Notes: a model not told the origin generated them from the sequence alone. Positions 18,844 to 27,765 are shown, counted from the stretch's first letter. The stretch: 64,000 bases of DNA from Methylobacterium currus (GCF_003058325.1 NZ_CP028843.1:5685001-5749000), one strand, 5' to 3'. Translations and numbers: made by a program.

Positions 18844-20132
18844 CGCATTGCCGCCCCCTTGGCCGCCCCCTTGGCCGCCCCCTTGGCCGCCCCCTTGGCC
18901 GCCCCGTTGAGCAGGCACGCCACGGTCTCGAAGCCGGCCTCGGCCCCGAACTCCGCCCGCAGCCGGGCGAGCGCGGCGGCCGCGAGGCGGCTGCGCTCGG
19001 CGGGGTCGCGGGCGAGCAGGTTGATGGCGTTCGAGAGCGCCCCCCAGTCCCCCGGCGGCACCAGCCTTCCCTCGATGCCGTCGCGAAGGAATTCCGGTAT
19101 GCCCGCGAAGTCGGTGGCGACCACCGCGAGGCCCTGCGAGGCCGCCTCCATGATGACGTTGGGCAGCCCGTCGCGGTCGCCCGACGGCGCGCGCTTGGCC
19201 GGCAGCACGAACAGGTCGGCCTCGCGCAGCAGCGCCACCACCTCGGGCTGGGGCTTCGCGCCCAGGAAGATCACCTTCTGCGACAGGCCGAGGGCGGCGG
19301 CCTTCTCGCGCAACGCCGCCAGCGCCTCGCCGCCGCCGATATGGGCGAGGCGCCAGTGCAGGTCGGGCGGAAGCGCGGCGAGCGCGTCGAGGAGGTCGTC
19401 GAAGCCCTTCTTCGCCACCGCCCGGCCGACGGTGACGAGTCTGAGAGGATCGGCCGGGTCCGACCCGTCCCGGGCCGGACGGGTTTCCGGGGGCTCGGGA
19501 AACCGCGACAGGTCGAGGCCGTGATAGACGAGCGAGATCCGGTCCGGATTCCTCGAGACCTCGCGCAGCCGCGCCGCGCCGGCGGCCGTGCAGGTGACCG
19601 CGAAGGAGAGCCGCGCATCGTCGAGCTTCTCCGACAGCTCCCAGTCCGGCGTGGTCCAGATGTCCTTGGCATGGGCCGAGGCGCTCCAGCTCCGCCCGGT
19701 GAGCAGCGCGGCGTAGCGCGCCACGGAGGCCGGGGTGTGCAGGTAATGGACGTGGATGTGCGCGATCTCGGCCGGCAGCTCGCGGGCGAGCACCAGGGCC
19801 TGGCCGAGCCGCCGGCCGCGATGGGGCGTGAGGTCGCGGGCGAGGTCGCGCCAGGCGAGCTTCAGGAGCGGGAGGAGGCCCGGCCGGCGCAGGGCCGCGA
19901 GCGCCCCGCGCAGCACCCGGAGCGGCGCCTGGTAGAGGTATTCCGGCAGGTAGGCGACGGGGGCGCGGATCTGCCGGTGCATCGGGTGCACGGCGCCGTC
20001 ATGCGGCTGGCGGAGGGACCAGATCGTCAGGTCCAGGCCCCGCGCCTCGAGGCCGAGCAGCTCCTGCGCGATGAAGGTCTCGGACAGGCGCGGATAGCCC
20101 TTGACGAGGACGGCGATGCGAAGCGGGGGCAT
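18840..20132 (-). CDS. Glycosyltransferase family 4 protein with C-terminal GAAK repeats
   Basis: A 430-residue GT4 protein beginning LRIAVLVKGYPRLSETFIAQ, the pattern of colanic-acid/exopolysaccharide glycosyltransferases of the WcaL/AmsK kind. It contains VTVGRAVAKKGFDDLLDAL, the usual GT4 phosphate-binding region, and EADLFVLPAKRAPSGDRDGLP before the conserved IMEAASQGLAVVATDFAGIPE. The last 20 residues consist of GAA(K) repeats encoded by a perfect 12-bp minisatellite and end AAMR. Copy-number change there would lengthen or shorten the tail without a frameshift. It begins 26 nt after the first glycosyltransferase of the operon and overlaps the next gene by 4 nt. Confidence 0.88.
   Translation of the reverse strand: MPPLRIAVLVKGYPRLSETFIAQELLGLEARGLDLTIWSLRQPHDGAVHPMHRQIRAPVAYLPEYLYQAPLRVLRGALAALRRPGLLPLLKLAWRDLARDLTPHRGRRLGQALVLARELPAEIAHIHVHYLHTPASVARYAALLTGRSWSASAHAKDIWTTPDWELSEKLDDARLSFAVTCTAAGAARLREVSRNPDRISLVYHGLDLSRFPEPPETRPARDGSDPADPLRLVTVGRAVAKKGFDDLLDALAALPPDLHWRLAHIGGGEALAALREKAAALGLSQKVIFLGAKPQPEVVALLREADLFVLPAKRAPSGDRDGLPNVIMEAASQGLAVVATDFAGIPEFLRDGIEGRLVPPGDWGALSNAINLLARDPAERSRLAAAALARLRAEFGAEAGFETVACLLNGAAKGAAKGAAKGAAKGAAMR
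18850..18909. repeat. 12-bp coding minisatellite, five units
   Basis: Five contiguous 12-bp units of GCCGCCCCCTTG on the plus strand at 18850-18861, 18862-18873, 18874-18885 and 18886-18897 (identical), and 18898-18909 (one change, C to G). On the coding strand they encode GAAK repeats at the C-terminus of a glycosyltransferase. Unit length is a multiple of three, so expansion or contraction stays in frame. The near-identity of units suggests recent slippage. Confidence 0.95.
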
Positions 20133-20158
20133 GAAAGGGGTCGCTCGGGACAGGTCGC

Positions 20159-21358
20159 TTACTCGGCGGCCACGCAGGCGGCGTCCGCCGCGGCGGCGAG
20201 GCGGCGGATCGCCGGCAGGCCGTCGAGGAGGCCGGGTATCGGCCGGGACGAGGGGGGCGGATTGTGGGGCAGGGCGGCGAGGGCCGCGGCCATGCGGGCG
20301 GTGTCCTCGTCCTCCCCGGGCTCGATGACCCCGACGAGGCCGAGCCGGGCGGCGGCGCGGGCGCGGATCAGCTGCTCGCGCCGGGGCCGCACCCGCGGCA
20401 GGATCAGGCCTGGGCGGTCGAAGGACAGGATCTCGCAGAAGGTGTTGTAGCCGCCCATCGCCACCACGCCGGCGGCCCGGCGCATCAGCCGTTCCAGCCG
20501 CGCGTCGAAATCCAGGGAGGCGAGTCGCGGATGGGCGGCGATGCGGGCGCTGAGCGCCGCCTGCTCGGCGGCGGGGAAGAACGGGCCGAACACCACCAGC
20601 GCCCGGTGCTCCAGTCCTTGCGCCTCGTAGGCCCGCACCACCGCCTCGACCAGCTCGACCCCGTCGCCGCCCCCGCCCGGGGTGACGAGGAGGAACGGCT
20701 CCTCCGCCGTCGCGTCGGGCAAGGCGGCGTCGGGGGCGTCGCGGCGCAGGTAGCCGGTATAGGTCAGGCGCTCCGCGACGCCCCCCGGCAGCGCCAGCCC
20801 GTCGAGGGGAGCGTAGATCTCCTCCAGGCCGTAGACCCAGAGCGAATCGTAGAGGGGCAGCACGGCGAGGGCGCCCTTGCGCTCCCATTCGGGCGCCAGC
20901 AGCGCCGGATCGTCGAGGACGTCGCGCAGGCCGAGGACCAGCCGGCAGCCCCTGGCCTTGAGGCGGTGGAGCGCCGGCAGCACCTCGCCGTGGAAGCCCG
21001 CCGGCTCCTTGTCGACGAGGAACAGGTCGGGGGCGAAGCGCTCGGCGACGTGGCGGATCAGGGCGGCGCGGGTCGCCACCACCTCGTCGAGGCCGTGGCC
21101 GGGGCCGAGGCTCTGGTACTCGCCGCTGGCGAGCTTGGTCACCCCCGGCAGGCGCCGGCAGCTCACCCCGGGGGCGAACCGGAAGGCGTGGCTCACCGGC
21201 GAGCCGGACAGGATCACCACCCGCCGCTCCGGCGCCCCCGCCACCAGGGCATGCGCGATGGCCCGCGCCCGGCGCAGGTGGCCGAGCCCGAACGTATCGT
21301 GCGAGTAGATCAGCACCCGCTGCGGAGCGCCGCCGGGCACGGGGGACACGAACGTCAT
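20159..21358 (-). CDS. Predicted glycosyltransferase, COG4671/GT28-like, first gene of the glyco-ABC operon
   Basis: A 399-residue GT-B protein. The N-terminal motif YSHDTFGLGHLRRARAIAH is diagnostic of the predicted glycosyltransferases grouped with COG4671. The C-terminal half has VTPGGGGDGVELVEAVV and GVVAMGGYNTFCEILSFDRP, equivalent to the MurG donor site. I take ATG 21358; the extra upstream codons are arginine-rich and unlike homologous starts. It is the first gene of a run of ten same-strand genes ending at 8546. It resembles the fourth glycosyltransferase (17740) more than the two GT4 proteins between them, so the operon carries two pairs of related transferases. The product is unknown. 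Confidence 0.85.
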   Translation of the reverse strand: MTFVSPVPGGAPQRVLIYSHDTFGLGHLRRARAIAHALVAGAPERRVVILSGSPVSHAFRFAPGVSCRRLPGVTKLASGEYQSLGPGHGLDEVVATRAALIRHVAERFAPDLFLVDKEPAGFHGEVLPALHRLKARGCRLVLGLRDVLDDPALLAPEWERKGALAVLPLYDSLWVYGLEEIYAPLDGLALPGGVAERLTYTGYLRRDAPDAALPDATAEEPFLLVTPGGGGDGVELVEAVVRAYEAQGLEHRALVVFGPFFPAAEQAALSARIAAHPRLASLDFDARLERLMRRAAGVVAMGGYNTFCEILSFDRPGLILPRVRPRREQLIRARAAARLGLVGVIEPGEDEDTARMAAALAALPHNPPPSSRPIPGLLDGLPAIRRLAAAADAACVAAE

Positions 21359-22105
21359 CCGGCGAACACTTCGGACCGGACGGACATTGCGGTCCGGGAA
21401 AACGACGCCCTTGAGGGCATTTCGGCCCACAGGACGATGGAGGCCCGTGCGGACACGGCGGGCCGGGTACGGCTCAACGGCATCGGCATCGGGTTGCAGA
21501 CCTCCCGGGCGCGGGAGGCCAGAGTAGCGCATCCGCCCCCGGCCCGGCTACCCGCGCTCAGGCAGTTATGGCCAGGCTTGTGGCGGCGCGGCATCGCCGG
21601 GCAGGACGGGGGTGCTGCGCCCAGGTGGGCCGGTGCCGTCCCACGGCTCTCCTCCACTTGGGACGGCCCGCCAGCCGTCGCCGCGCGCCTCCAGGGGACC
21701 TGCTTCGACGAGGGTCGAGCGCCCGCGCATGCAGGTCGTCCAGGCTGAATGGCGCCAGGGGCAACAGATCCGTACCCGTCCAGGACAGCTCACCGGCTCC
21801 CGCGCGCGACGAGTCTTCGCGGTGGGGAACGCAGCCTCCCCCGAGACGGCGATGAGCCGGGACCACCGCCAGGTGCAAGGCCTGCAAGCCGTTAAGTCCG
21901 TACGCGCACAGGCGCAGGTCCCGGGCGGGCCCGAGGAGGCTGGACGTGCATCGCCACAGCGCCTCGCCGTGCTGAACTGGACGGAAGACGGATGCGCGGC
22001 GCGCGTGCCGGGGAGAGGACGCAGCGCCACTCGGCGATGAGCCCGGTCCGTTCTGCGGCACCGGCAAGGTCCGTTCGGCACGTCTCGCGCGGGTTTGATC
22101 GGCTT
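21359..22105. other. 747-bp region without a recognisable gene
   Basis: Between the first glycosyltransferase (minus) and the cytochrome c gene (minus) there is about 750 bp in which open frames exist on both strands, but none shows a domain, hydrophobic pattern or codon bias I trust. It must contain the promoter of the glyco-ABC operon near 21358. I see no tRNA, transposase motif, direct repeat or hairpin-plus-T terminator. It could hold a degraded gene or a long untranslated leader. Confidence 0.5.
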
Positions 22106-22423
22106 CTATCCCGGCGGCACCACATCGATCTGGATCCCGCTGTAATACGCGGCCAAGTTGGCGATGTCGGCATCCGACAGATCCTGCGCCGCCACCGACA
22201 TCACCTCGTTCTTGCGGGTCCCATTGCGGAACTCCGTCAGCGCCTTGACGAGGTAGGGCTCGACCTGGCCGGCGAGGTTGGGGGCGTCGGGCAGCTTCGA
22301 GAGGCCGTCGAGGCCGTGGCAGGCCTGGCAACCCACCGCCTTGGCCCGGCCGGCCTTGGCGTCCCCGGCGGCGGCCGGAACGGTCGCGGCAAGCAGCAGC
22401 AGGAGGGCGAGGGAGCGGGTCAT
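22106..22423 (-). CDS. Periplasmic class I cytochrome c
   Basis: A 105-residue precursor. The signal peptide MTRSLALLLLLAATVPAAAG is followed by one haem site CQACH (CxxCH) in the context GCQACHGLDG, and a later Met (EVMSVAAQDLS) is the probable sixth ligand. Size and pattern fit a small class I cytochrome. The gene follows the PQQ-type dehydrogenase after 53 nt on the same strand, so it is probably the dedicated electron acceptor that passes electrons to the terminal oxidase. A GC-rich hairpin of limited quality lies between the two genes. Confidence 0.9.
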   Translation of the reverse strand: MTRSLALLLLLAATVPAAAGDAKAGRAKAVGCQACHGLDGLSKLPDAPNLAGQVEPYLVKALTEFRNGTRKNEVMSVAAQDLSDADIANLAAYYSGIQIDVVPPG

Positions 22424-22476
22424 GGGCGTCTCCTGAGGGGGAGGGGCGGCCCGAGGACCGCCCCCTTGAACAAACG

Positions 22477-23751
22477 CTACTTCTCGTAGGAGATGCGGTA
22501 GATCGCGCCCGCCGTGTCGTCGGAGACCAGCAGCGAGCCGTCGGGCAGGGTCGCGACGTCGACCGGGCGGCCGAGATATTCGCCGCCCTCGGTCAGCCAG
22601 CCCTCGGCGAAGGGCTCGGGCTTGCCGGCGGTGCCGTCCTTGTTGACCGGCACGAACATCACCCGGGCACCGATCGGCGTGGTGCGGTTCCAGGAGCCGT
22701 GCTCGGCGGTGAAGATGCCGCCGCGGTACTTGTCCGGGAATTGCTTGCCCTTGTACACGATCATGCCGAGATCGGCGGCGTGGGGCGGCAGCTCCGCCTT
22801 CGGCGGCACGACGTCGGCCGGAACCTTGTCGTCCTTGTACTCGACCGTGCGGACGCCGCCGCCGCCATACCACGGGAAGCCGAAGTTCTGGCCCGGCTTG
22901 GTGATCTGGTTCAGCTCGCCCGGGGGCTGGTCGTCGCCCATGCCGTCGACCTGGTTGTCGGTGAACCACAGGGTCTTGTCGGGGGCGAAGTCCATGCCGA
23001 CCGAGTTGCGGATGCCGGTGGCGTAGACCTCGCGGTTCTTGCCGTCGGCATCCATGCGGATGATGCCGCCGATCCCGGTCTTGGCGTAGAGGTCGGCCTT
23101 GTCCTTCGGCGGCACGTTGTAGGGCTGGCCGAGCGAGACGTAGAGCTTGCCGTCCGGCCCGATGCGGCAGATCCGGGCGGTGTGGTTGTAGCTCTCCTCG
23201 CCCGGCGGGATCAGCTCGCCCTGCTTGACCACGACGACCGCCGGGCCGTCCGTTCCCTCGTAGAAGAACTCGGCCGCCGGGAAGGCCAGCACCCGGTTCT
23301 GCTCGACGATGGTCAGGACGCCGTCGCGGGAGAAGCAGACGCCGTTCGGGATCTTGAAGTCGACGCCCGGCGCGTAGACCTTCACCTCGTCGGCGACCCG
23401 GTCCTTGTCGCGGTCGGTGACGGTGTAGACCTTGGACTTGCGGGTCCCGACGAAGACCACGCCGGCATTGGGGCCGACCGCCATGGCGCGGGCATCCGGC
23501 ACCACGGCGTAGAGCTCGATCTTGAAGCCGTCCGGCACCTTGATCTTCTGCAGGGTGCGGTTGATCGCGTCGGCGCGCCGGCCGGTCTGCGGGATCGGCG
23601 GCGGCTCGGCGACGCCGGTCTGCTTGAAGCTGCCGAGCTTCTCCAGGTTGTCGACCTTGGCCTTGGTGTCGCCGGCGGTGGCGTCCTGCGCGAGGGCCGA
23701 GCCCGCGAAAGACACGCTCGCGGCGAGAGCCGCCATCAGGAAGGGCTTCAT
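22477..23751 (-). CDS. PQQ-dependent sorbosone/aldose dehydrogenase-like protein
   Basis: A 424-residue secreted beta-propeller protein of the glucose/sorbosone dehydrogenase family. The signal peptide starts MKPFLMAALAASVSFAGSAL. Recognisable blades include PDGFKIELYAVVPDARAMAV, the NHTARICRIGPDGKLYVSLG segment carrying the conserved His region, and ATGIRNSVGMDFAP followed by LWFTDNQVDGMGDD, a characteristic family motif. Members oxidise aldoses or sorbosone with PQQ in the periplasm. ATG 23751 begins the signal peptide; the ATG eight codons upstream is less likely. The adjacent cytochrome c supports an electron-donating role. The substrate cannot be deduced. Confidence 0.85.
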   Translation of the reverse strand: MKPFLMAALAASVSFAGSALAQDATAGDTKAKVDNLEKLGSFKQTGVAEPPPIPQTGRRADAINRTLQKIKVPDGFKIELYAVVPDARAMAVGPNAGVVFVGTRKSKVYTVTDRDKDRVADEVKVYAPGVDFKIPNGVCFSRDGVLTIVEQNRVLAFPAAEFFYEGTDGPAVVVVKQGELIPPGEESYNHTARICRIGPDGKLYVSLGQPYNVPPKDKADLYAKTGIGGIIRMDADGKNREVYATGIRNSVGMDFAPDKTLWFTDNQVDGMGDDQPPGELNQITKPGQNFGFPWYGGGGVRTVEYKDDKVPADVVPPKAELPPHAADLGMIVYKGKQFPDKYRGGIFTAEHGSWNRTTPIGARVMFVPVNKDGTAGKPEPFAEGWLTEGGEYLGRPVDVATLPDGSLLVSDDTAGAIYRISYEK

Positions 23752-23871
23752 CGGGGTGTCCTCCGTGTCGGCCATTTCAGGCGTGGCCGAGCTTGTTGCT
23801 CGCCATGTATGCCGGCAGCTCTCACAGGCGGCAAGCAGAGCAGGACGCCTAGGCCGTTCACGCCGCCGTGA

Positions 23872-25314
23872 TCAGCCGCGCAGGGCAGGAGGCAGTGTCC
23901 GGTCGAAGCCCGTCGCGGCCTCGTAGGCTGCCGCGATGGCGAGCAGATCGGCCTCCTGGTGGTTCGGGGCGATGAGCTGGAGTCCCATCGGCAGTCCGGC
24001 CGGGTTGAGGCCGACCGGCAGGCTGATCACCGGGCACCCGGACATCGTGCCCGGCACCACCACCTCCATCCAGCGGTGATAGGTGTCCATCGCGCGCCCG
24101 TTGATGCGGCGCGGCCAGGTCTCCCCGGCCTCGAACGGGAAGACCTGCGCGGCGGGCAGGGCCAGCACGTCGAAGCGCTCGAACAGCCCGCGCACGCACT
24201 GGTACCAGGCGGTGCGGGTGACGCTGGCGGCGTGCACGTCGAAGGCCGAGAGCCTTTGGCCCTGCTCGACCTCCCAGACGGCGTCCGGCTTCATCAGGGC
24301 GCGCTTGGCCGGGTCGCGCCAGTGGACCGAGAGGCTGGCGCCGGTGATCCACTGCCGGAGAATGATCCAGGCGCGCCAGATCGCCTCCGGATCGAAGGCA
24401 GGCAGCACCGGCTCGACCGCGGCGCCGTGGGTCGCGAACGCCTGGAGGCCGGCCTCGCAGAGGTCGAGAACGCCGGGCTCGAAGGGCAGGTGACCGCCGA
24501 AATCCCCGATCCAGCCGATGCGCAGGCCCTTCAGCTCCCGCGGCGGCGGGGCAGCGAAGCCCGCGGGATCCTGGCGGATCGCGTTCGGGGTGCGCGGGTC
24601 GTAGCCGGCCTGGACCGAGAGCAGCAGGCCGAGATCGGCGGTGCACCGCGCCATCGGCCCGACGACCCCGAGCTGGGGCAGGAAGACCTCGTCGGTGTGG
24701 CCCGGCACCCGGCCGGCGGCGGGGCGCAGGCCCAGCACGTTGTTCCAGGCGGCGGGGTTGCGCAGCGAGCCGCCATGGTCGCTGCCGTCGGCGAGCGGCA
24801 CCATGCGCAGTGCGAGCGCCACCGCCGCCCCGCCGCTCGAGCCGCCGCCCGCCTTCGCGGGGTCATAGGCGTTGCGCGTCACGCCGAAGACCGGGTTGGT
24901 GCTGTGCGAGCCGAGGCCGAATTCCGGCACGTTGGTCTTGCCGATCAGGATCGCGCCGGCCTCCCTCAGCCGCGCGACGTGGAGCGCGTCGGTCGCCGGC
25001 ACGGTGTCGCGGAACAGGGGAGAGCCCTGCGTGGTGCGGATCCCGGCGGTGGCCGAGAGGTCCTTCACCGCGTGAGGCAGGCCGTGGAGCGGCCCGCGCG
25101 GGCCGTTCGCCGCCAGATCCCGGTCGGCGGCCTCGGCCTCGGCGAGCAGCAGGTCGGGCTCGCGCAACGACACGATCGCGTTCACCACGGGGTTGTGGCG
25201 GGCGATCTGGTCGAGATGGGCCTGCATCACCTCCCGGGCCGAGACGGCCCGGTCGCGGATCGCCCGCGCGAGGTCGGTGGCGCGCATCGTCACGAGATCG
25301 GAGGAGGGGGGCAT
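23872..25314 (-). CDS. Amidase, amidase-signature family
   Basis: A 480-residue hydrolase of the amidase signature family. The catalytic Ser-cisSer-Lys triad is visible: Lys in LPHAVKDLSATAG, then GGGSSGGAAVALALRMVPLA and DGSDHGGSLRNPAAW with the nucleophilic Ser. The length is normal. Such enzymes hydrolyse carboxamides, including aryl and acyl amides; the sequence is not specific enough to name a substrate, and no GatB/GatC partner is nearby. ATG 25314 is chosen because upstream codons are dominated by a 15-bp tandem repeat. Confidence 0.9.
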   Translation of the reverse strand: MPPSSDLVTMRATDLARAIRDRAVSAREVMQAHLDQIARHNPVVNAIVSLREPDLLLAEAEAADRDLAANGPRGPLHGLPHAVKDLSATAGIRTTQGSPLFRDTVPATDALHVARLREAGAILIGKTNVPEFGLGSHSTNPVFGVTRNAYDPAKAGGGSSGGAAVALALRMVPLADGSDHGGSLRNPAAWNNVLGLRPAAGRVPGHTDEVFLPQLGVVGPMARCTADLGLLLSVQAGYDPRTPNAIRQDPAGFAAPPPRELKGLRIGWIGDFGGHLPFEPGVLDLCEAGLQAFATHGAAVEPVLPAFDPEAIWRAWIILRQWITGASLSVHWRDPAKRALMKPDAVWEVEQGQRLSAFDVHAASVTRTAWYQCVRGLFERFDVLALPAAQVFPFEAGETWPRRINGRAMDTYHRWMEVVVPGTMSGCPVISLPVGLNPAGLPMGLQLIAPNHQEADLLAIAAAYEAATGFDRTLPPALRG

Positions 25315-25338
25315 CGGGTCGTCCTGAAGCGGCGTCGC

Positions 25339-25383
25339 GGCAGCGGAGCACGGGGCAGCGGAGCACGGGGCAGCGGAGCACGG
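25339..25383. repeat. 15-bp tandem repeat, three perfect units
   Basis: GGCAGCGGAGCACGG occurs three times head to tail (25339-25353, 25354-25368, 25369-25383) just upstream of the amidase start, between it and the end of the PBP1A gene. Perfect identity suggests recent slippage. It lies within the probable 5' leader of the amidase mRNA and could vary spacing of the promoter or leader. Confidence 0.95.
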
Positions 25384-25514
25384 AGCCTTGGGGCTCGGCA
25401 AGCGCCGCGGATGCAGGGGCATCCGCCGCCTCGCGCACGGATCCCGGACGGCGGCGCCGGGTTGCCGGTTCGGGGACCCCACGGCGATCACCGTTGCGAC
25501 GGGGGCTTATCCCC

Positions 25515-27680
25515 TCAATCGATCCCGAACATCCGCTCCAGGAAGTTCTTCTCCTCCCGCGCCGGACCGCCGCGCTGCGGCGCCGGCTGGCGCGCCGGCG
25601 GCTGGCCGCCGCCGACGAGGGTGTCGATCAGGCCGCCGAGCGTCTGCGGCTCGGCCGGGCCCGCCGCCGCGACGGCGGTGCCGCTGCTGCGGCGCCAGCG
25701 GGCCGCGCCCGGCAGGGGCACCGGCTTGTCGCCGCGCAGGGCTGCGGTCATCACGCGGTTCCAGATCTCGACCGGCAGGTTGCCGCCCGAGACCTTCTTG
25801 GTCGCCTCGCCGTCGTCGTTGCCGAGCCAGACGCCGGTGACGAGGGTGCCGGAGAACCCGACCGCCCAGGCATCGCGAAAGTCCTGGGTGGTGCCGGTCT
25901 TGCCGGCGAGGTCCCAGCCCGGGATGTCGCCCTTCTTCGCCGTGCCGGTGACGAAGACCTCGTGCAGCATGGCGTTCATCATGCCGACTGCGTTGGCGTC
26001 GATCACCCGGCCGAGGCCGCTGGGCGCACGCTTGTAGATGATGCGGCCGTCGACGGTCTTCACGCTGGCGATCACGTAGGGAATCACGCCCATGCCGCCA
26101 TTGGCGAAGGCCGCGTAGGCGCCGACGAGCTCGAGCGGCGTGACCTCCGAGGTGCCGAGCGCGAGCGAGGCGTTGGCCTGGAGCGGCGACGTGATGCCGA
26201 GGCGCTGGGCCGTCTGCACCACCGCCTTCGGACCGACCTCCTGGCCGAGCCGCACCGCCACGGTGTTGAGCGAATGCGCGAGCGCGTCGCGCAAGGTGAC
26301 CGGCCCGCTATAGCTGCGCGAGTAGTTCTCCGGGCTCCAGCCCTTGATGTTCACGGGTGAATCGTCCCGCACGGTGTCGGGGGTCAGGCCGCGCTCGACT
26401 GCCGCGAGGTAGACGAAGGGCTTGAAGGCCGAGCCGGGCTGGCGCTTGGCGGTGGTGGCGCGGTTGAACTGGCTCTGGGCGTAGTCGCGCCCGCCGATCA
26501 GGGCCCGGATCGCCCCGTCCGGCCGCATCGACACGACGGCGCCCTGAGCGACGTTGTAGCGCCCGCCCTTCTGGTTCAATTCGTCGACGAGGGCGCGCTC
26601 GGCCACCGCCTGGAGCGCCGGATCGACGGTGGTCTGCACCGCGACGTCGGTCTCGATCTTGCCGACGTAATCGTCGAGCACGTCCATCACGAGGTCGGCG
26701 ACGTAGTTGGCCGAGCCGCCGCCCTTCGCCCGGGCGGGCTTCGCCGGCTGGGCGAGCGCCACCTGCACGTCGGCGGCCTTCGCGAAGCCCAGTTCCTGCA
26801 TCGCCGCCAGCACCTGGGCGGCGCGGGCCTGCGCGGCGGCCAGGTTGCGGTTGGGCGCCAGCCGCGACGGCGCCTGGACGAGGCCGCCGAGCATCGCGGC
26901 TTCCGCCAGCGTCACCTCCTTGGCGGGCTTGGCGAAGTAGCGCTGCGCGGCCGCCTCGACGCCGTAGGCGCCGGCGCCGAAATAGACCCGGTTGAGGTAG
27001 AGTTCGAGGATCTCGTCCTTCGTGTATTTGTGCTCGAGCCAGAGCGCCAGGATCGCCTCCTGGATCTTGCGCGAGGCGGTGCGCTCCTGGGTCAGGAAGA
27101 GGTTCTTGGCGAGCTGCTGGGTCAGGGTCGAGCCGCCCTGGGCCACGCCGCGGCGGGTCAGGTTCTGGCCGATGGCCCGGGCGATGCCGATCGGGTCGAT
27201 GCCCATATGGCCGTAGAAGCGCCGGTCCTCGATCGCCACGAAGGCCCGGGGCAGGTAGGGCGGCAATTCGCGGATGCTCACCGTGCGGCCGCCGGTCTCG
27301 CCGCGATTGGCGAGCAGCGAGCCGTCGGCGGCCAGGATCGCGATGTTGGGCGGGCGCTTCGGGACGGCGAGCTGGTCGATCGGCGGCAGCTGCGAGGCGT
27401 GGTAGGCGACGATGCCGGCCACCGCCACCAGGCCCCAGAGGCCGAGGATCATCGTGCCGTAGACGAGGCTCCCGAGGAACGAGCGCCGCCGGCGCCGCGG
27501 GGCCGCTGCGGCCGCGCGCCTCGGGGCTGCCTTCCCGGTTCCCTTGGACGTTCCTTTTGCCACGCCGCCCCCCGCCCGGTCCCCACGCGAGAGGCGCAGG
27601 TCGAGGGCTGCCGGGTCCGTGGGCCCCTCCGCCTCGAAGCGCGGCTCGACCCGGCCCTTGCGCTCGCGTCCCTTCGCCAT
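25515..27680 (-). CDS. mrcA: Penicillin-binding protein 1A, bifunctional transglycosylase/transpeptidase
   Basis: A 721-residue inner-membrane enzyme of peptidoglycan synthesis. A basic N-terminal tail (RRRRR) precedes one membrane anchor (about residues 68-90). The GT51 domain shows EDRRFYGHMGIDPIGIARA and GGSTLTQQLAKNLFL. The transpeptidase domain has the SxxK serine in QPGSAFKPF, the SxN motif SLN and KTG in AGKTGTTQDFRDAW. The C-terminus is a disordered Pro/Gly/Arg tail. I use ATG 27680; ATG 27710 is possible. The class is usual for alphaproteobacteria, several of which carry more than one copy, so the symbol indicates family only. Confidence 0.92.
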   Translation of the reverse strand: MAKGRERKGRVEPRFEAEGPTDPAALDLRLSRGDRAGGGVAKGTSKGTGKAAPRRAAAAAPRRRRRSFLGSLVYGTMILGLWGLVAVAGIVAYHASQLPPIDQLAVPKRPPNIAILAADGSLLANRGETGGRTVSIRELPPYLPRAFVAIEDRRFYGHMGIDPIGIARAIGQNLTRRGVAQGGSTLTQQLAKNLFLTQERTASRKIQEAILALWLEHKYTKDEILELYLNRVYFGAGAYGVEAAAQRYFAKPAKEVTLAEAAMLGGLVQAPSRLAPNRNLAAAQARAAQVLAAMQELGFAKAADVQVALAQPAKPARAKGGGSANYVADLVMDVLDDYVGKIETDVAVQTTVDPALQAVAERALVDELNQKGGRYNVAQGAVVSMRPDGAIRALIGGRDYAQSQFNRATTAKRQPGSAFKPFVYLAAVERGLTPDTVRDDSPVNIKGWSPENYSRSYSGPVTLRDALAHSLNTVAVRLGQEVGPKAVVQTAQRLGITSPLQANASLALGTSEVTPLELVGAYAAFANGGMGVIPYVIASVKTVDGRIIYKRAPSGLGRVIDANAVGMMNAMLHEVFVTGTAKKGDIPGWDLAGKTGTTQDFRDAWAVGFSGTLVTGVWLGNDDGEATKKVSGGNLPVEIWNRVMTAALRGDKPVPLPGAARWRRSSGTAVAAAGPAEPQTLGGLIDTLVGGGQPPARQPAPQRGGPAREEKNFLERMFGID

Positions 27681-27710
27681 CCTGCCGAGTTCCCCTTCGC
27701 CCCCGGACAT

Positions 27711-27765
27711 GCCGGCCCGCGCGGGGCGTCGCCGGCCCACGCGAGGCGTCGCCGGCCCGCGCAGG
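27711..27765. repeat. 20-bp tandem repeat, about 2.75 units
   Basis: Units GCCGGCCCGCGCGGGGCGTC (27711-27730) and GCCGGCCCACGCGAGGCGTC (27731-27750), plus a partial third copy (27751-27765), lie directly in front of the PBP1A start on its leader side. Units differ at two positions. It may affect leader RNA structure or promoter spacing; no function is demonstrated. Confidence 0.9.

Noticed and set aside
21558..22331. Open frames of 140-260 codons on both strands in the gap before cytochrome c
   Set aside because: No recognisable domain, atypical composition and mutual overlap; treated as non-coding.
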